This document shows positions 32,974 to 41,115 of a stretch of DNA of 64,000 nucleotides, piece by piece. How positions within the stretch are numbered: the stretch's first letter is position 1; the number at the start of each line of letters is the position of its first letter. Source of the DNA: Orlajensenia sp001423545 (GTDB lineage: Bacteria; Actinomycetota; Actinomycetes; Actinomycetales; Microbacteriaceae); assembly GCA_001423545.1 (NCBI GenBank), contig LMOK01000001.1, positions 930,001 to 994,000 of the forward strand. The letters are read 5' to 3'. The notes below the pieces were generated by a model. The model saw nothing but the letters and a program-made list of their open reading frames with translations. It did no database searches and was not told where the DNA came from. Both the position numbers and the translations under genes were made by a program.

Positions 32974-33762
32974 TCAGCCCTCGCGGACGTGAAGCGGGCC
33001 GCGGGCCACGAGGTGGGGCGCCGACTGGGCGACGGGCTTGATGACGATGAGGTCGAGGTCGACGTGCGCGGGCCGTTCGACGGCGTCGACGATGGTCTCG
33101 GCGACGTCCTCCGCGCTCAGCGGGTGCTCGACGCCGGCATAGACGGCATCCGCCCGCTCCTGGTCGCCGCCGAAGCGCACCAGGGCGAACTCGTCGGTCT
33201 TGACCATGCCCGGCGCCACCTCGATGACGCGGATGGGCTCGCCGTTCAGCTCGAGTCGCAGCACCTCGGTCATGGCGTGCGCCGCGAACTTGGCCGCGTT
33301 GTAGCCGCCGCCGCCCACGTAGGCCACGTGTCCGGCGATGGACGTCACCGTGAGGATGGTCGCCCCGCCGCCCTCGGCCGAGACGGTCGAGCGGAGCAGC
33401 GGGAGCAGCGCGCTGGTCACGCGCTGCACGCCGAGCACGTTGATCTCGAACATCCAGGCCCAGTCGTCCGGGTCGCCGTTCTCGACGGAATCGAGTCCCT
33501 TGGCGCCGCCGGCGTTGTTGACGAGAGCGTGCACCGGGCCGGTCTCGGCGAGGTGATCGCGGAGCGCATCGACGTCGGCCTGCTTCGTGAGGTCGGCGAC
33601 GACGTACGCGGCCCCGGTCTCGGCGGCGAGCGCCTCGAGTCGGTCGGCGCGGCGGGCGACGCCGACGACCTCCCAGCCGTGAGAGCGGAACAGGCGTACC
33701 GTCGCCGCTCCGATTCCCGAACTCGCACCGGTGACAACCACTCGCCTCATCTGCATGCTCAT
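32974..33762 (-). CDS. Short-chain dehydrogenase/reductase
   Basis: NAD(P)-dependent enzyme of 262 residues with TGASSGIG, NNAG, catalytic Ser in TVTSIAGHV and YNAAK. The VGVARRADRLEAL stretch suggests NADP. The sequence resembles serine/3-hydroxy acid dehydrogenases of the YdfG type (RVIEVAPGMVKTDEF), a reasonable but unproved assignment. The start is ambiguous: ATG 33762, 33756 and 33750 are all in frame and no ribosome site chooses between them. It is divergent from the acyltransferase gene. Confidence 0.86.
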   Translation of the reverse strand: MSMQMRRVVVTGASSGIGAATVRLFRSHGWEVVGVARRADRLEALAAETGAAYVVADLTKQADVDALRDHLAETGPVHALVNNAGGAKGLDSVENGDPDDWAWMFEINVLGVQRVTSALLPLLRSTVSAEGGGATILTVTSIAGHVAYVGGGGYNAAKFAAHAMTEVLRLELNGEPIRVIEVAPGMVKTDEFALVRFGGDQERADAVYAGVEHPLSAEDVAETIVDAVERPAHVDLDLIVIKPVAQSAPHLVARGPLHVREG

Positions 33763-33819
33763 ATTCTGACAGCTGCATCGACGCCCCTGTGCGGCATCCC
33801 ACGCTGCAAGAATGAACGG

Positions 33820-34950
33820 ATGACCGTGACTGCTCCCCCGAACCGGAAGCCGCGTGCCCCGCACCGCGTTCCGCTGTGGGACAACGCCCGCTGGCTCGCC
33901 ATCGCGCTGGTCGTCGTCGGCCACGGCATCCTGCCGCTCATCGCGGCTTCGGATGCCGCCTACGCGGTCTACCTCTTCATCTACTCCTTCCACGTGCCGG
34001 TGTTCGTGGCCGTGAGCGGCTACATGGCCAAGGCGACGTCGCCGGGCACCAGGCAGATCAAGCGCCTGCTCACCGACATCGTCGTTCCGTACATCATCTT
34101 CGAGACCATCTGGACGACGATCCGCTGGCTGCTCGACGGCCAGTTCGTGCTGGACTACGCCACGGCCAGCTGGACCCTCTGGTTCCTCATCGCCCTCGCC
34201 CTCTGGCGCGTGCTGCTGCCCTACCTCGCGGTCCTCCGCTACCCGCTGATCATCACCATGGCGGTCTCGGTCTTCGCCGGCTACTTCGCCGCCATCGACG
34301 CGACGCTCGCCCTGTCGCGCACCATCGGGCTGCTGCCGTTCTTCGTCTTCGGCTGGGCCCTCCGCCAGCGCCAGGTCACCGGACGCTGGCTCGCCCTCCC
34401 GCCACGCGTCATCTGGCGGTGGCGGGCCGGCGCCCTCGTCCTGTTCCTCGCCCTCGCGGTGACGATCGCGGTGTTCATCGAGCCGCTCCGCGACCTGAAG
34501 GTGCGCCGCTTCCTGCTCTACGACGAGCCGTATCCCGTCATCGGATATCCGGAGTGGTGGGCCGGCGGCATCCGTCTCGGCCTCATGCTCTTCGCGATGG
34601 TGCTGGCCATAGCCTTCCTGATGCTGCTGCCGCGGAAGCCCACGTGGTTCACCGCCCTCGGCGGAGCGACCATGTACATCTACCTGCTGCACTCGTTCCT
34701 GCTGTTCCCGCTCCGCGAGACCGGGGTGCTCGATGGACCCCAGCCGTGGTGGGTGCTGCCGGGCATGATCCTGCTGTGCCTGGCGATAGCCCTGCTGCTC
34801 TCGCAACGGTTCATCAGGCGCGTGTTCAGGCCGCTCGTGGAGCCGCGGGTCACGTGGCTGTTCAGGCGGGAGACGCCGCCGGCGTCGACGCAGAAGGAGA
34901 CCCTGCATTTGCCCCCGCCCGTCGCTCCGCCGGGCCCTCCTGCTTCCTGA
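33820..34950 (+). CDS. Membrane acyltransferase (acyltransferase family 3)
   Basis: Integral membrane protein of 376 residues with about ten transmembrane helices. WDNARWLAIALVVVGHGILPL at the N-terminus carries the catalytic-type His of family 3 acyltransferases such as fucose 4-O-acetylases. SFHVPVFVAVSGYMAK is a further family mark. Likely O-acetylates an envelope glycan or lipid using cytoplasmic acetyl-CoA; the acceptor is unknown. The C-terminal tail is Pro-rich. Confidence 0.86.
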   Translation: MTVTAPPNRKPRAPHRVPLWDNARWLAIALVVVGHGILPLIAASDAAYAVYLFIYSFHVPVFVAVSGYMAKATSPGTRQIKRLLTDIVVPYIIFETIWTTIRWLLDGQFVLDYATASWTLWFLIALALWRVLLPYLAVLRYPLIITMAVSVFAGYFAAIDATLALSRTIGLLPFFVFGWALRQRQVTGRWLALPPRVIWRWRAGALVLFLALAVTIAVFIEPLRDLKVRRFLLYDEPYPVIGYPEWWAGGIRLGLMLFAMVLAIAFLMLLPRKPTWFTALGGATMYIYLLHSFLLFPLRETGVLDGPQPWWVLPGMILLCLAIALLLSQRFIRRVFRPLVEPRVTWLFRRETPPASTQKETLHLPPPVAPPGPPAS

Positions 34951-34991
34951 ACGGATGCCGCCAATCCGGTTACCGCGTGTGTCGGGTGCCG

Positions 34992-35020
34992 TTGCCGGTC
35001 GTGGGCACCGCTCCTAGGCT
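34992..35020 (+). promoter_or_regulatory. Putative metY promoter
   Basis: TTGCCG (34992-34997), 17 bp spacer, TAGGCT (35015-35020). Transcription would start near 35027. Confidence 0.55.
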
Positions 35021-35029
35021 CGCCACGAG

Positions 35030-35046
35030 CGGTGGATGGACCACCG
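35030..35046 (+). promoter_or_regulatory. Hairpin at the 5' end of the metY leader
   Basis: CGGTGG and CCACCG around ATGGA, a perfect 6-bp stem a few bases after the predicted start of transcription and just before the AAGGAG ribosome site. It may stabilise the message or affect translation. It does not resemble a SAM riboswitch. Confidence 0.4.
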
Positions 35047-35065
35047 GCCTCGAAGGAGAAACCCG

Positions 35066-36400
35066 ATGAGCAACGACAAGGCCGCCTGGGCATTCGAGAC
35101 GCAGCAGGTGCACTCTGGAGCAGCGCCAGACCCCGTCACCAACGCGCGCGCCACCCCGATCTACCAGACCACCTCCTACGTCTTCAACAATGCCGAGCAC
35201 GCGAAGAACCTCTTCGCCCTGGCCGAGTTCGGCAACATCTACACCCGCATCCAGAACCCGACGCAGGCCGTCGTCGAGGAGCGCCTCGCCGCGCTCGAAG
35301 GGGGCACCGGAGCCCTCCTCGTCGCATCGGGCCAGGCCGCCGAGACCTTCGCCGTGCTGAACATCGCGCAGGCCGGCGACCACATCGTGTCGTCGAGCTC
35401 GATCTACGGCGGCACCTACAACCTCTTCAAGTACACGCTGGCACGCCTCGGCATCGAGACGACCTTCGTCGAGAACCAGGACGACGCCGAGGAATGGCGC
35501 CGCGCGGTTCGCCCGAACACCAAGCTGTTCTTCGCCGAGACCATCGGAAACCCGAAGATCAACATCCTCGACATCTCGCTGGTCTCCGGCATCGCCCACG
35601 AGGCCGGCATCCCCCTCATCGTCGACAACACCATCGCGACGCCGTACCTCATCCGTCCGTTCGAGCACGGCGCGGACATCATCGTGCACTCCGCCACGAA
35701 GTTCCTCGGCGGCCACGGCACCGTCATCGGCGGCATCATCGTCGACGGCGGAACCTTCGAGTGGTCGAAGAACGTCGAGAAGTTCCCCGGCCTCACCGAG
35801 CCCGACCCGTCGTACCACGGCGCCAGCTACACGGCGGCCGTCGGCGACGGACTCGCCTACATCATCAAGGCGCGCGTGCAGTTGCTGCGCGACCTCGGTT
35901 CCGCGATCGCCCCGGCGAGCGCGTGGCAGCTCATCCAGGGCATCGAGACGCTGTCGCTGCGCATCGAGCGTCACGTGCAGAACGCCCAGGAGATCGCGGA
36001 GTGGCTCGACAACCACCCCGAGATCGCCTCGGTCAACTACTCCGGCCTGCCCTCGAGCCCGTGGTACGCGGCAGCCAACAAGTACGCCCCCAAGGGCGTC
36101 GGCGCCGTGCTGTCGTTCGAGCTCAAGGGCGGCGTCGACGCCGGCCGTGCCCTCGTCGACAACCTCGAGCTGTTCAGCCACCTCGCCAACATCGGCGACG
36201 TGCGCTCTCTGGTCATCCACCCCGCGTCGACGACGCACTCGCAGCTCACCCCCGAGCAGCAGCTCACCACCGGCGTCACGCCCGGCCTGGTGCGTCTCTC
36301 CGTGGGCATCGAGAACGTCGCCGACCTGATCGCCGACCTCGAGACCGGCCTCGCTGCTGCTCGCAGCGTGACCGTCGCCTCGATCGCCGCCGACCGCTAG
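35066..36400 (+). CDS. metY: O-acetylhomoserine sulfhydrylase
   Basis: PLP enzyme (Cys/Met metabolism family) that makes homocysteine from O-acetylhomoserine and sulfide. 444 residues, the longer MetY length rather than the roughly 380 of MetB/MetC. The PLP lysine is in HSATKFLGGHG. YGGTYNLF provides the active-site Tyr, and IPLIVDNTIATPYL carries the Asp that pairs with the PLP ring. AAGGAG precedes the ATG. metX, which makes its substrate, follows on the same strand after a large hairpin. Together with cysE/cysK this gives direct sulfhydrylation routes to both sulfur amino acids. Confidence 0.95.
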   Translation: MSNDKAAWAFETQQVHSGAAPDPVTNARATPIYQTTSYVFNNAEHAKNLFALAEFGNIYTRIQNPTQAVVEERLAALEGGTGALLVASGQAAETFAVLNIAQAGDHIVSSSSIYGGTYNLFKYTLARLGIETTFVENQDDAEEWRRAVRPNTKLFFAETIGNPKINILDISLVSGIAHEAGIPLIVDNTIATPYLIRPFEHGADIIVHSATKFLGGHGTVIGGIIVDGGTFEWSKNVEKFPGLTEPDPSYHGASYTAAVGDGLAYIIKARVQLLRDLGSAIAPASAWQLIQGIETLSLRIERHVQNAQEIAEWLDNHPEIASVNYSGLPSSPWYAAANKYAPKGVGAVLSFELKGGVDAGRALVDNLELFSHLANIGDVRSLVIHPASTTHSQLTPEQQLTTGVTPGLVRLSVGIENVADLIADLETGLAAARSVTVASIAADR

Positions 36401-36433
36401 GCCGCATCCGCACTCCCCCTCCACCTCCACCGG

Positions 36434-36508
36434 AAAGCGAGGAGTTTCTCACCGAACCGCCCCCTGAACGCTCAGGACGGCCCGTTCAGGCGAGAAGCTC
36501 CTCGCTTT
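36434..36508 (+). terminator. Large nested hairpin between metY and metX
   Basis: An outer 17-bp stem with one G-U pair (36434-36450 with 36492-36508) encloses an 8-bp stem (36463-36470 with 36483-36490). TTTT closes the 3' arm. It can act as a terminator for metY or an attenuator before metX, 55 bp before the metX start. Confidence 0.75.
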
Positions 36509-36563
36509 TCAGTACCCCGTAACAAACGCGGCGACCCGGCCGGCGAAGGGCAGACTGGAGAGC

Positions 36564-37778
36564 ATGGACTGGCAGACCCCGGCGGACTTCGAGACCGCGA
36601 GCCTCATCACGGAGGCCCAGGCGCGGGCACTCGCCGGGAAGCCCCCGGTGACCGGGGCCTGGCATGAGGGCGACCAGCTCGGGGACCGTCGCTTCGTCCC
36701 CGTCGGAAGCCTCGAGCTCGAGCGCGGCGGCACGCTGCCCTTCGCGAGGCTCGCCTACGAGACCTGGGGCACGCTCTCGCCCGCGCGCGACAACGCCGTG
36801 CTGGTGCTGCACGCCCTGACCGGCGACAGCCACGTCTTCGGATCGGCGTCGGCCGGCCACGTCACCAGCGGCTGGTGGAACGGGGTCGTCGGTCCCGGAA
36901 GACCCATAGACACCGATCGCTGGTTCGTCGTCGCGCCCAATCTGCTCGGCGGCTGCCAGGGGTCGACGGGGCCGGCATCCCTCGCGCCCGACGGCGCCGA
37001 GTGGGGCTCGCGCTTCCCGTATCTCACCATCCGCGACCAGGTCGCGGCGCAGGTCGCCCTCGCCGACGCCCTCGGCATCGAGCGCTGGGGAGCCGTCGTC
37101 GGTGGTTCGATGGGCGGCATGCACGCCCTCGAGTGGGCCATCACCCATCCGGAGCGGGTCGAGCGCCTCGCCGTGCTGGCCGTGCCGCCCGCGCTCACCG
37201 CAGACCAGATCGCCGCCAACTCGCTGCAGCTCGAGGCCGTGCGCATGGACCCGAACTTCCGCGGCGGAGACTACTACGACGGCGACGAGGGCCCCGCGAC
37301 CGGGCTGGCGTTGGCCCGCAGGCTCGCCATGCTGAACTACCGCAGCTCCTCGGAACTCAACGACCGCTTCGCCCGCAGCTGGCAGAGCGGAATCTCGCCC
37401 CTGGGCGACGGCGGCCGCTTCGCCGTCGAGAGCTACCTCGACTTCCACGGCAACCGCTTCGTGCGCCGCTTCGACGCCAACAGCTACATCACCCTCGTCG
37501 ACGCCATGAACTCTCACGACGTCGGCCGCGGCCGTGGAGGGGCGGCATCCGCCCTGTCCGGCATCACGGCGCTCACCCTCGTGCTCGGCATCTCGAGCGA
37601 CAGGCTGTTCCCCCTCGCCGGCCAGGAGGTCATCGCCCGCGCCGTGCCGAACACCCTCGACGGGGAGCATCCCGTGGTGATCGACTCGCCGTTCGGGCAC
37701 GACGGATTCCTCATCGAGGAGGATGCCGTCGGGCGACACCTCCTCCGCCTTCTGGATGCGACTGCCGCCCGACGATAG
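36564..37778 (+). CDS. metX: Homoserine O-acetyltransferase
   Basis: Alpha/beta-hydrolase enzyme that acetylates homoserine with acetyl-CoA, the first committed step to methionine. 404 residues. Nucleophile elbow GGSMGGM, catalytic His in SPFGHDGFLIE, and the early family segment HALTGDSHV. GGAG lies upstream of the ATG. Its homoserine comes from hom at 6688-8007. It is followed by an apparently unrelated signalling cassette. Confidence 0.96.
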   Translation: MDWQTPADFETASLITEAQARALAGKPPVTGAWHEGDQLGDRRFVPVGSLELERGGTLPFARLAYETWGTLSPARDNAVLVLHALTGDSHVFGSASAGHVTSGWWNGVVGPGRPIDTDRWFVVAPNLLGGCQGSTGPASLAPDGAEWGSRFPYLTIRDQVAAQVALADALGIERWGAVVGGSMGGMHALEWAITHPERVERLAVLAVPPALTADQIAANSLQLEAVRMDPNFRGGDYYDGDEGPATGLALARRLAMLNYRSSSELNDRFARSWQSGISPLGDGGRFAVESYLDFHGNRFVRRFDANSYITLVDAMNSHDVGRGRGGAASALSGITALTLVLGISSDRLFPLAGQEVIARAVPNTLDGEHPVVIDSPFGHDGFLIEEDAVGRHLLRLLDATAARR

Positions 37779-37820
37779 GGTGTGGATGTTCCACCCATCC
37801 CCCACAGCCAGGCAGGTGTC

Positions 37821-38984
37821 ATGCAGCGCATCCTGAAGGAACGGGATCGACTGCTCCGCAGGACGGCCCGGCTCAGCGGGCTCATCTGCACAGCGGTCGC
37901 GATCCTCACGCTGTGCATTCCCGGAGCAGCCGACACCGTCGCGCTCGGCATCGCCCTGTCGCTTCTCGGCGTGATCACCGTCGGGCACTACCTGCTCGGC
38001 GTGTCCGGGCGACTGCGCTGGTTCTGGCTGGTGCTCGTCGCCGGCCTCGGCGCCATCTACGCGGTGAACTCGAGCAGCCTCGGCGCGAACGCGGCCTCGC
38101 TCACGGCCGTCGCCATCATCGGGGGCGGCGTCATCGCGTCGGGCGCGATCGTGCTGCCGGTGAGCGCGCGACGCGTCATCGTGCTCGTCGTCTCGTTCCT
38201 CATCACCATCGGCCTGGCCGCGATGTCGACGGTCGGGCTCGGCCTCACCCTGCCGTACGTCGAGATCTTCGTCGTGGCCGGCTGGATGAGCGCCACGCTG
38301 CTCGGCTGGTGGCTCGGACTCAGCGTGCCGCGCGTCATGCACCGCATCGCGAGCGTCGGCCGTGCCCACCGCAGCGAGCGCCAGGCCAGCGAGCGGGAGG
38401 CCCAGCGCCGGCAGGACGCCAGACTGCTGCACGACACCGTGCTCGCGACCCTCACTCTCCTCGCCCACTCCGGGGTCGGCGTCAGCGAGAACGCGCTGCG
38501 CCTCCAGGCCGCCGACGACGCCCGGCTGCTGAGACAGCTGAGACTGGGCGGCAAACCGATGCCGCGCACCTCGGGCGTCTACACGCTCGAGCCCGTGGCC
38601 GAGACGGCGCTCGGCACGACACTCGAGTCGGTCAAGCAGCGCTTCAGCCGCATGGGCCTCGAGGTGAACTGGCACGGGCACGGTCAGGTGCTCCTCCCCA
38701 GCAACGTGCTCGACTCCTTCCTTGGCGCCCTGGGCGAATGCCTCGAGAACGTGCGCAGGCACGCCGAGGTCACCGAGGCCGACGTCACCATCACCGACGA
38801 CGAGACCACCGTGCGAGCGATGGTGACGGATGCCGGTGTCGGATTCGCCCTCGACCAGGTGGCGGCGGAACGCCTCGGCTTCGCTGAGTCCGTGGTGGCC
38901 AGGTTGCAGGACGTCGGCGGCAACGCCCGCCTGTTCTCCTCCCCCGGGTCGGGAACGACGGTCGTCCTGGAGGTTCCGAAGTGA
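37821..38984 (+). CDS. Membrane sensor histidine kinase
   Basis: 387-residue kinase with about five or six N-terminal transmembrane helices (residues 20-180), a short basic coiled segment (RAHRSERQASEREAQRRQD), a phospho-acceptor His204 in RLLHDTVLATLTLL (HisKA_3-like), and a C-terminal ATPase with N-box ECLENVRRHAEV and G-box DAGVGF. ATG 37821 is preferred over an in-frame GTG at 37782 because AGG lies at the right distance and the GTG sits against the metX stop. Its stop overlaps the next gene by 4 bp (ATGA). The signal sensed is unknown. Confidence 0.87.
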   Translation: MQRILKERDRLLRRTARLSGLICTAVAILTLCIPGAADTVALGIALSLLGVITVGHYLLGVSGRLRWFWLVLVAGLGAIYAVNSSSLGANAASLTAVAIIGGGVIASGAIVLPVSARRVIVLVVSFLITIGLAAMSTVGLGLTLPYVEIFVVAGWMSATLLGWWLGLSVPRVMHRIASVGRAHRSERQASEREAQRRQDARLLHDTVLATLTLLAHSGVGVSENALRLQAADDARLLRQLRLGGKPMPRTSGVYTLEPVAETALGTTLESVKQRFSRMGLEVNWHGHGQVLLPSNVLDSFLGALGECLENVRRHAEVTEADVTITDDETTVRAMVTDAGVGFALDQVAAERLGFAESVVARLQDVGGNARLFSSPGSGTTVVLEVPK

Positions 38985-40231
38985 TGTCCAGCGTCGAAGA
39001 GAACACCCTCGGCGTCGTCGTCGGACGCGAGAACCTCCCGCGCCGCACCCGTGCCTTCCGGCGTCCGGAACGCACGGTCAGCACCACGCGTGCGAACCAG
39101 CACGCCCTCGGCGGCCGCCACCTCACCGTCGGCACCAGCCTCGGCGCCGCCCTCATCGCACTGTTCCTGCTCGGACTGTTCCTGACGCAGCTCGGTCGGA
39201 TGGAGCATCCGAGCTACTCCGTCGTGGCGTGGGGACTACTCCTGGTCATCGTCGCCTCGACGACGGCCATCGTGCACGGCCTGTCGCGGCAGATGCCGCA
39301 CTGGCTGTTCGCGGCCGACCTGGTCGGCGGCGTCGCCGTCATCGGACTCGACCTCTACGGCGTCTGGGGGTCGGAGTCCGGCTCCGTCGTCCCCACGGCG
39401 GCCCTCGCCGTGCCGGCCCTGCTGCTGGCCATCGTGACACTGCGCGAGACCGTGCAGATCCTCATCGCCGACGTCGGGATCGGTATCATCCTGCTGCTCG
39501 CCGCCGCCGCCGAGGAACGCCCCGACGTGCTCACCCTCGCCCCCGAGCTCATGATGATCGCCATCGGAGTCGGGCCGGCGCTGCTCGGGGTCGCCGTCGT
39601 GCGCTCCTACCGTCGCATGGTGCAGCTCGAACTCGACCTGGTGCTCGTGCAGAGCACGGTGCAGGCCCCCCAGCTCACTGTCGGCATGCTCGCCTCCGAG
39701 GAGCTCACCCGCCTCGACGACGACGCCGAAGAGCTCTTCGACGACGTCGCCGGCGGGCGCCTGCCCCTGCCCCTGCCCCTCGAGGCGTCCACCCGTGCGG
39801 CCTCGCTCGCAACCGAACTGCGCCTGCACCTCATCGAGGGCCGCAAGGAGACCTGGCTGCGTCACGCGGTCTCCGAGAGCGAGTTCCTGGCACCGGCGGT
39901 CACGATCGACGACCCGTCGAGCCTGGCCGGCGTACTCACTCCTCCCCAGCGCGACGCCCTGCTGCTCGTGCTCTGGCTTCTCGTCAGCGACACCGACCGA
40001 TGGGGCGCCACAGTGCACCTCATCTTCGGCCCGACGCATCCGCCGAGACTGGGGGCGTACCGCACCGTTCGCTTCCCTCTCGTGCTCGAGACGACGGGCG
40101 TGCTGCGTCGGCGTGTGGATGCCGCAGCGTGGGAGGCCATGGGAATCGTCGGACCGCACATAGACTCCGTTCGCGACGGCAGTCTGCGTGTCGAGATCGA
40201 CTGCACTGTCGACGGCGCGTCTGACACGTAA
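38981..40231 (+). CDS. Kinase-like membrane protein without ATPase domain
   Basis: 416-residue protein coupled to the kinase gene by an ATGA overlap and followed by a response regulator. About six transmembrane helices (roughly 50-70, 79-98, 106-127, 138-153, 160-178, 187-206) are followed by a cytoplasmic region of some 210 residues. That region resembles the tail of the neighbouring kinase family in outline (a helix pair around ELTRLDDDAEELFDDV, RLHLIEGRKETWLRHAV, LTPPQRDALLLVLWLLVS) but has no phospho-acceptor H-box, N-box or G-box. Probably a partner or modulator of the kinase; this is inference. I do not recognise a named family. Confidence 0.75.
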   Translation: MMSSVEENTLGVVVGRENLPRRTRAFRRPERTVSTTRANQHALGGRHLTVGTSLGAALIALFLLGLFLTQLGRMEHPSYSVVAWGLLLVIVASTTAIVHGLSRQMPHWLFAADLVGGVAVIGLDLYGVWGSESGSVVPTAALAVPALLLAIVTLRETVQILIADVGIGIILLLAAAAEERPDVLTLAPELMMIAIGVGPALLGVAVVRSYRRMVQLELDLVLVQSTVQAPQLTVGMLASEELTRLDDDAEELFDDVAGGRLPLPLPLEASTRAASLATELRLHLIEGRKETWLRHAVSESEFLAPAVTIDDPSSLAGVLTPPQRDALLLVLWLLVSDTDRWGATVHLIFGPTHPPRLGAYRTVRFPLVLETTGVLRRRVDAAAWEAMGIVGPHIDSVRDGSLRVEIDCTVDGASDT

Positions 40232-40279
40232 GGTAGTGACGGATTCGCCGCGATGCAGGCGAACCATGAGGAGGACACA

Positions 40280-40933
40280 GTGGGTAGTTCAGGACCGATC
40301 CGGGTAGCACTCGTCGACGATCACCGCATGCTGCTCGGAGCACTCACCGAGTGGATCCGCAACGCTGCAGACGACATCGACATGGTCGCCGCCGTGACCA
40401 CGTGGCCCGAGCTCCTCACCCACTCGGCGTTCCCCGTCGACGTCGTGCTGCTCGACCTCGACCTCAAGGACAACATCCCGATCTCGCTCAAGCTCGCGAC
40501 CCTGAAGACCACGGGCGTGCGCACGGTTCTGATGAGCACCTACTCGGAGCCGGCCGTCGTGCGTCAGGCCCTCGACTCCGGCGCGCTGGGCTACCTCGTC
40601 AAGAGCGAGGAGGCGAACATGATCGCCGAGGCCATCCGCGCCGCGTACGTCGGGGAGTCCTACATCTCCGAGGAGCTCGACCTCGCCATCAACTCCGTCG
40701 CCGCCGGTGACGCCCCTCGCCTGTCTGCACAGGAGCGCCGCGTCATGGCGCTCTACGGCGCCGGCGAGCCCGTCAAGGCCGTCGCGTACCAGCTCGGCAT
40801 CTCCGAGGAGACGGCGAAGAGCTACCTCAAGCGCATCCGCGAGAAGTACCGCCAGGCCGGCTACGACGTGGGCACCAAGGTGGCTCTCCGCAAGCGCGCC
40901 ATCCACGACGGCATCCTGCTGCAGACCGACTGA
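40280..40933 (+). CDS. Response regulator, LuxR/NarL type
   Basis: 217 residues. Receiver domain with ALVDDHR at the acidic pocket, phospho-Asp59 in VVLLDLDLKD, and Lys in YLVKSEE, then a LuxR-type helix-turn-helix (LSAQERRVMALYGAGEPVKA, then GISEETAKSYLKRIREKYRQAG). GTG 40280 is chosen because GAGGAG stands 6 nt upstream; an ATG 27 nt earlier has none. Likely receives phosphate from the kinase at 37821. Targets unknown. Confidence 0.92.
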   Translation: MGSSGPIRVALVDDHRMLLGALTEWIRNAADDIDMVAAVTTWPELLTHSAFPVDVVLLDLDLKDNIPISLKLATLKTTGVRTVLMSTYSEPAVVRQALDSGALGYLVKSEEANMIAEAIRAAYVGESYISEELDLAINSVAAGDAPRLSAQERRVMALYGAGEPVKAVAYQLGISEETAKSYLKRIREKYRQAGYDVGTKVALRKRAIHDGILLQTD

Positions 40934-40992
40934 TCGCGCTCGGGCCGCCGCTCCCCTGCCGGAAGCAGGCCCGATCCCACGGATCCAACGAG

Positions 40993-41015
40993 AGCAGGCC
41001 CAGCCGACCTGCTTT
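40993..41015. terminator. Possible bidirectional terminator
   Basis: AGCAGG and CCTGCT around a 9-nt loop, followed by TT on the plus strand, between the convergent response-regulator and MFS genes. The stem is short. Confidence 0.4.
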
Positions 41016-41115
41016 CGTCGTTCCGGCCTGTTCCCGGGCGAACGGATGCAGCGAGCCGATGCGGCGGGGGCGAACGGATGCCGCCGGCCACGGATGCTTC
41101 TGGGCGACGCTGCGG

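Noticed and set aside
34951..35065. SAM or SAH riboswitch before metY
   Set aside because: The leader is only about 40 nt from the predicted start and holds one 6-bp hairpin; none of the conserved core sequences of the SAM riboswitch classes are seen.
36486..38762. Long open frame opposite metX and the kinase
   Set aside because: Antisense of two well-supported genes, without domains or start signals.
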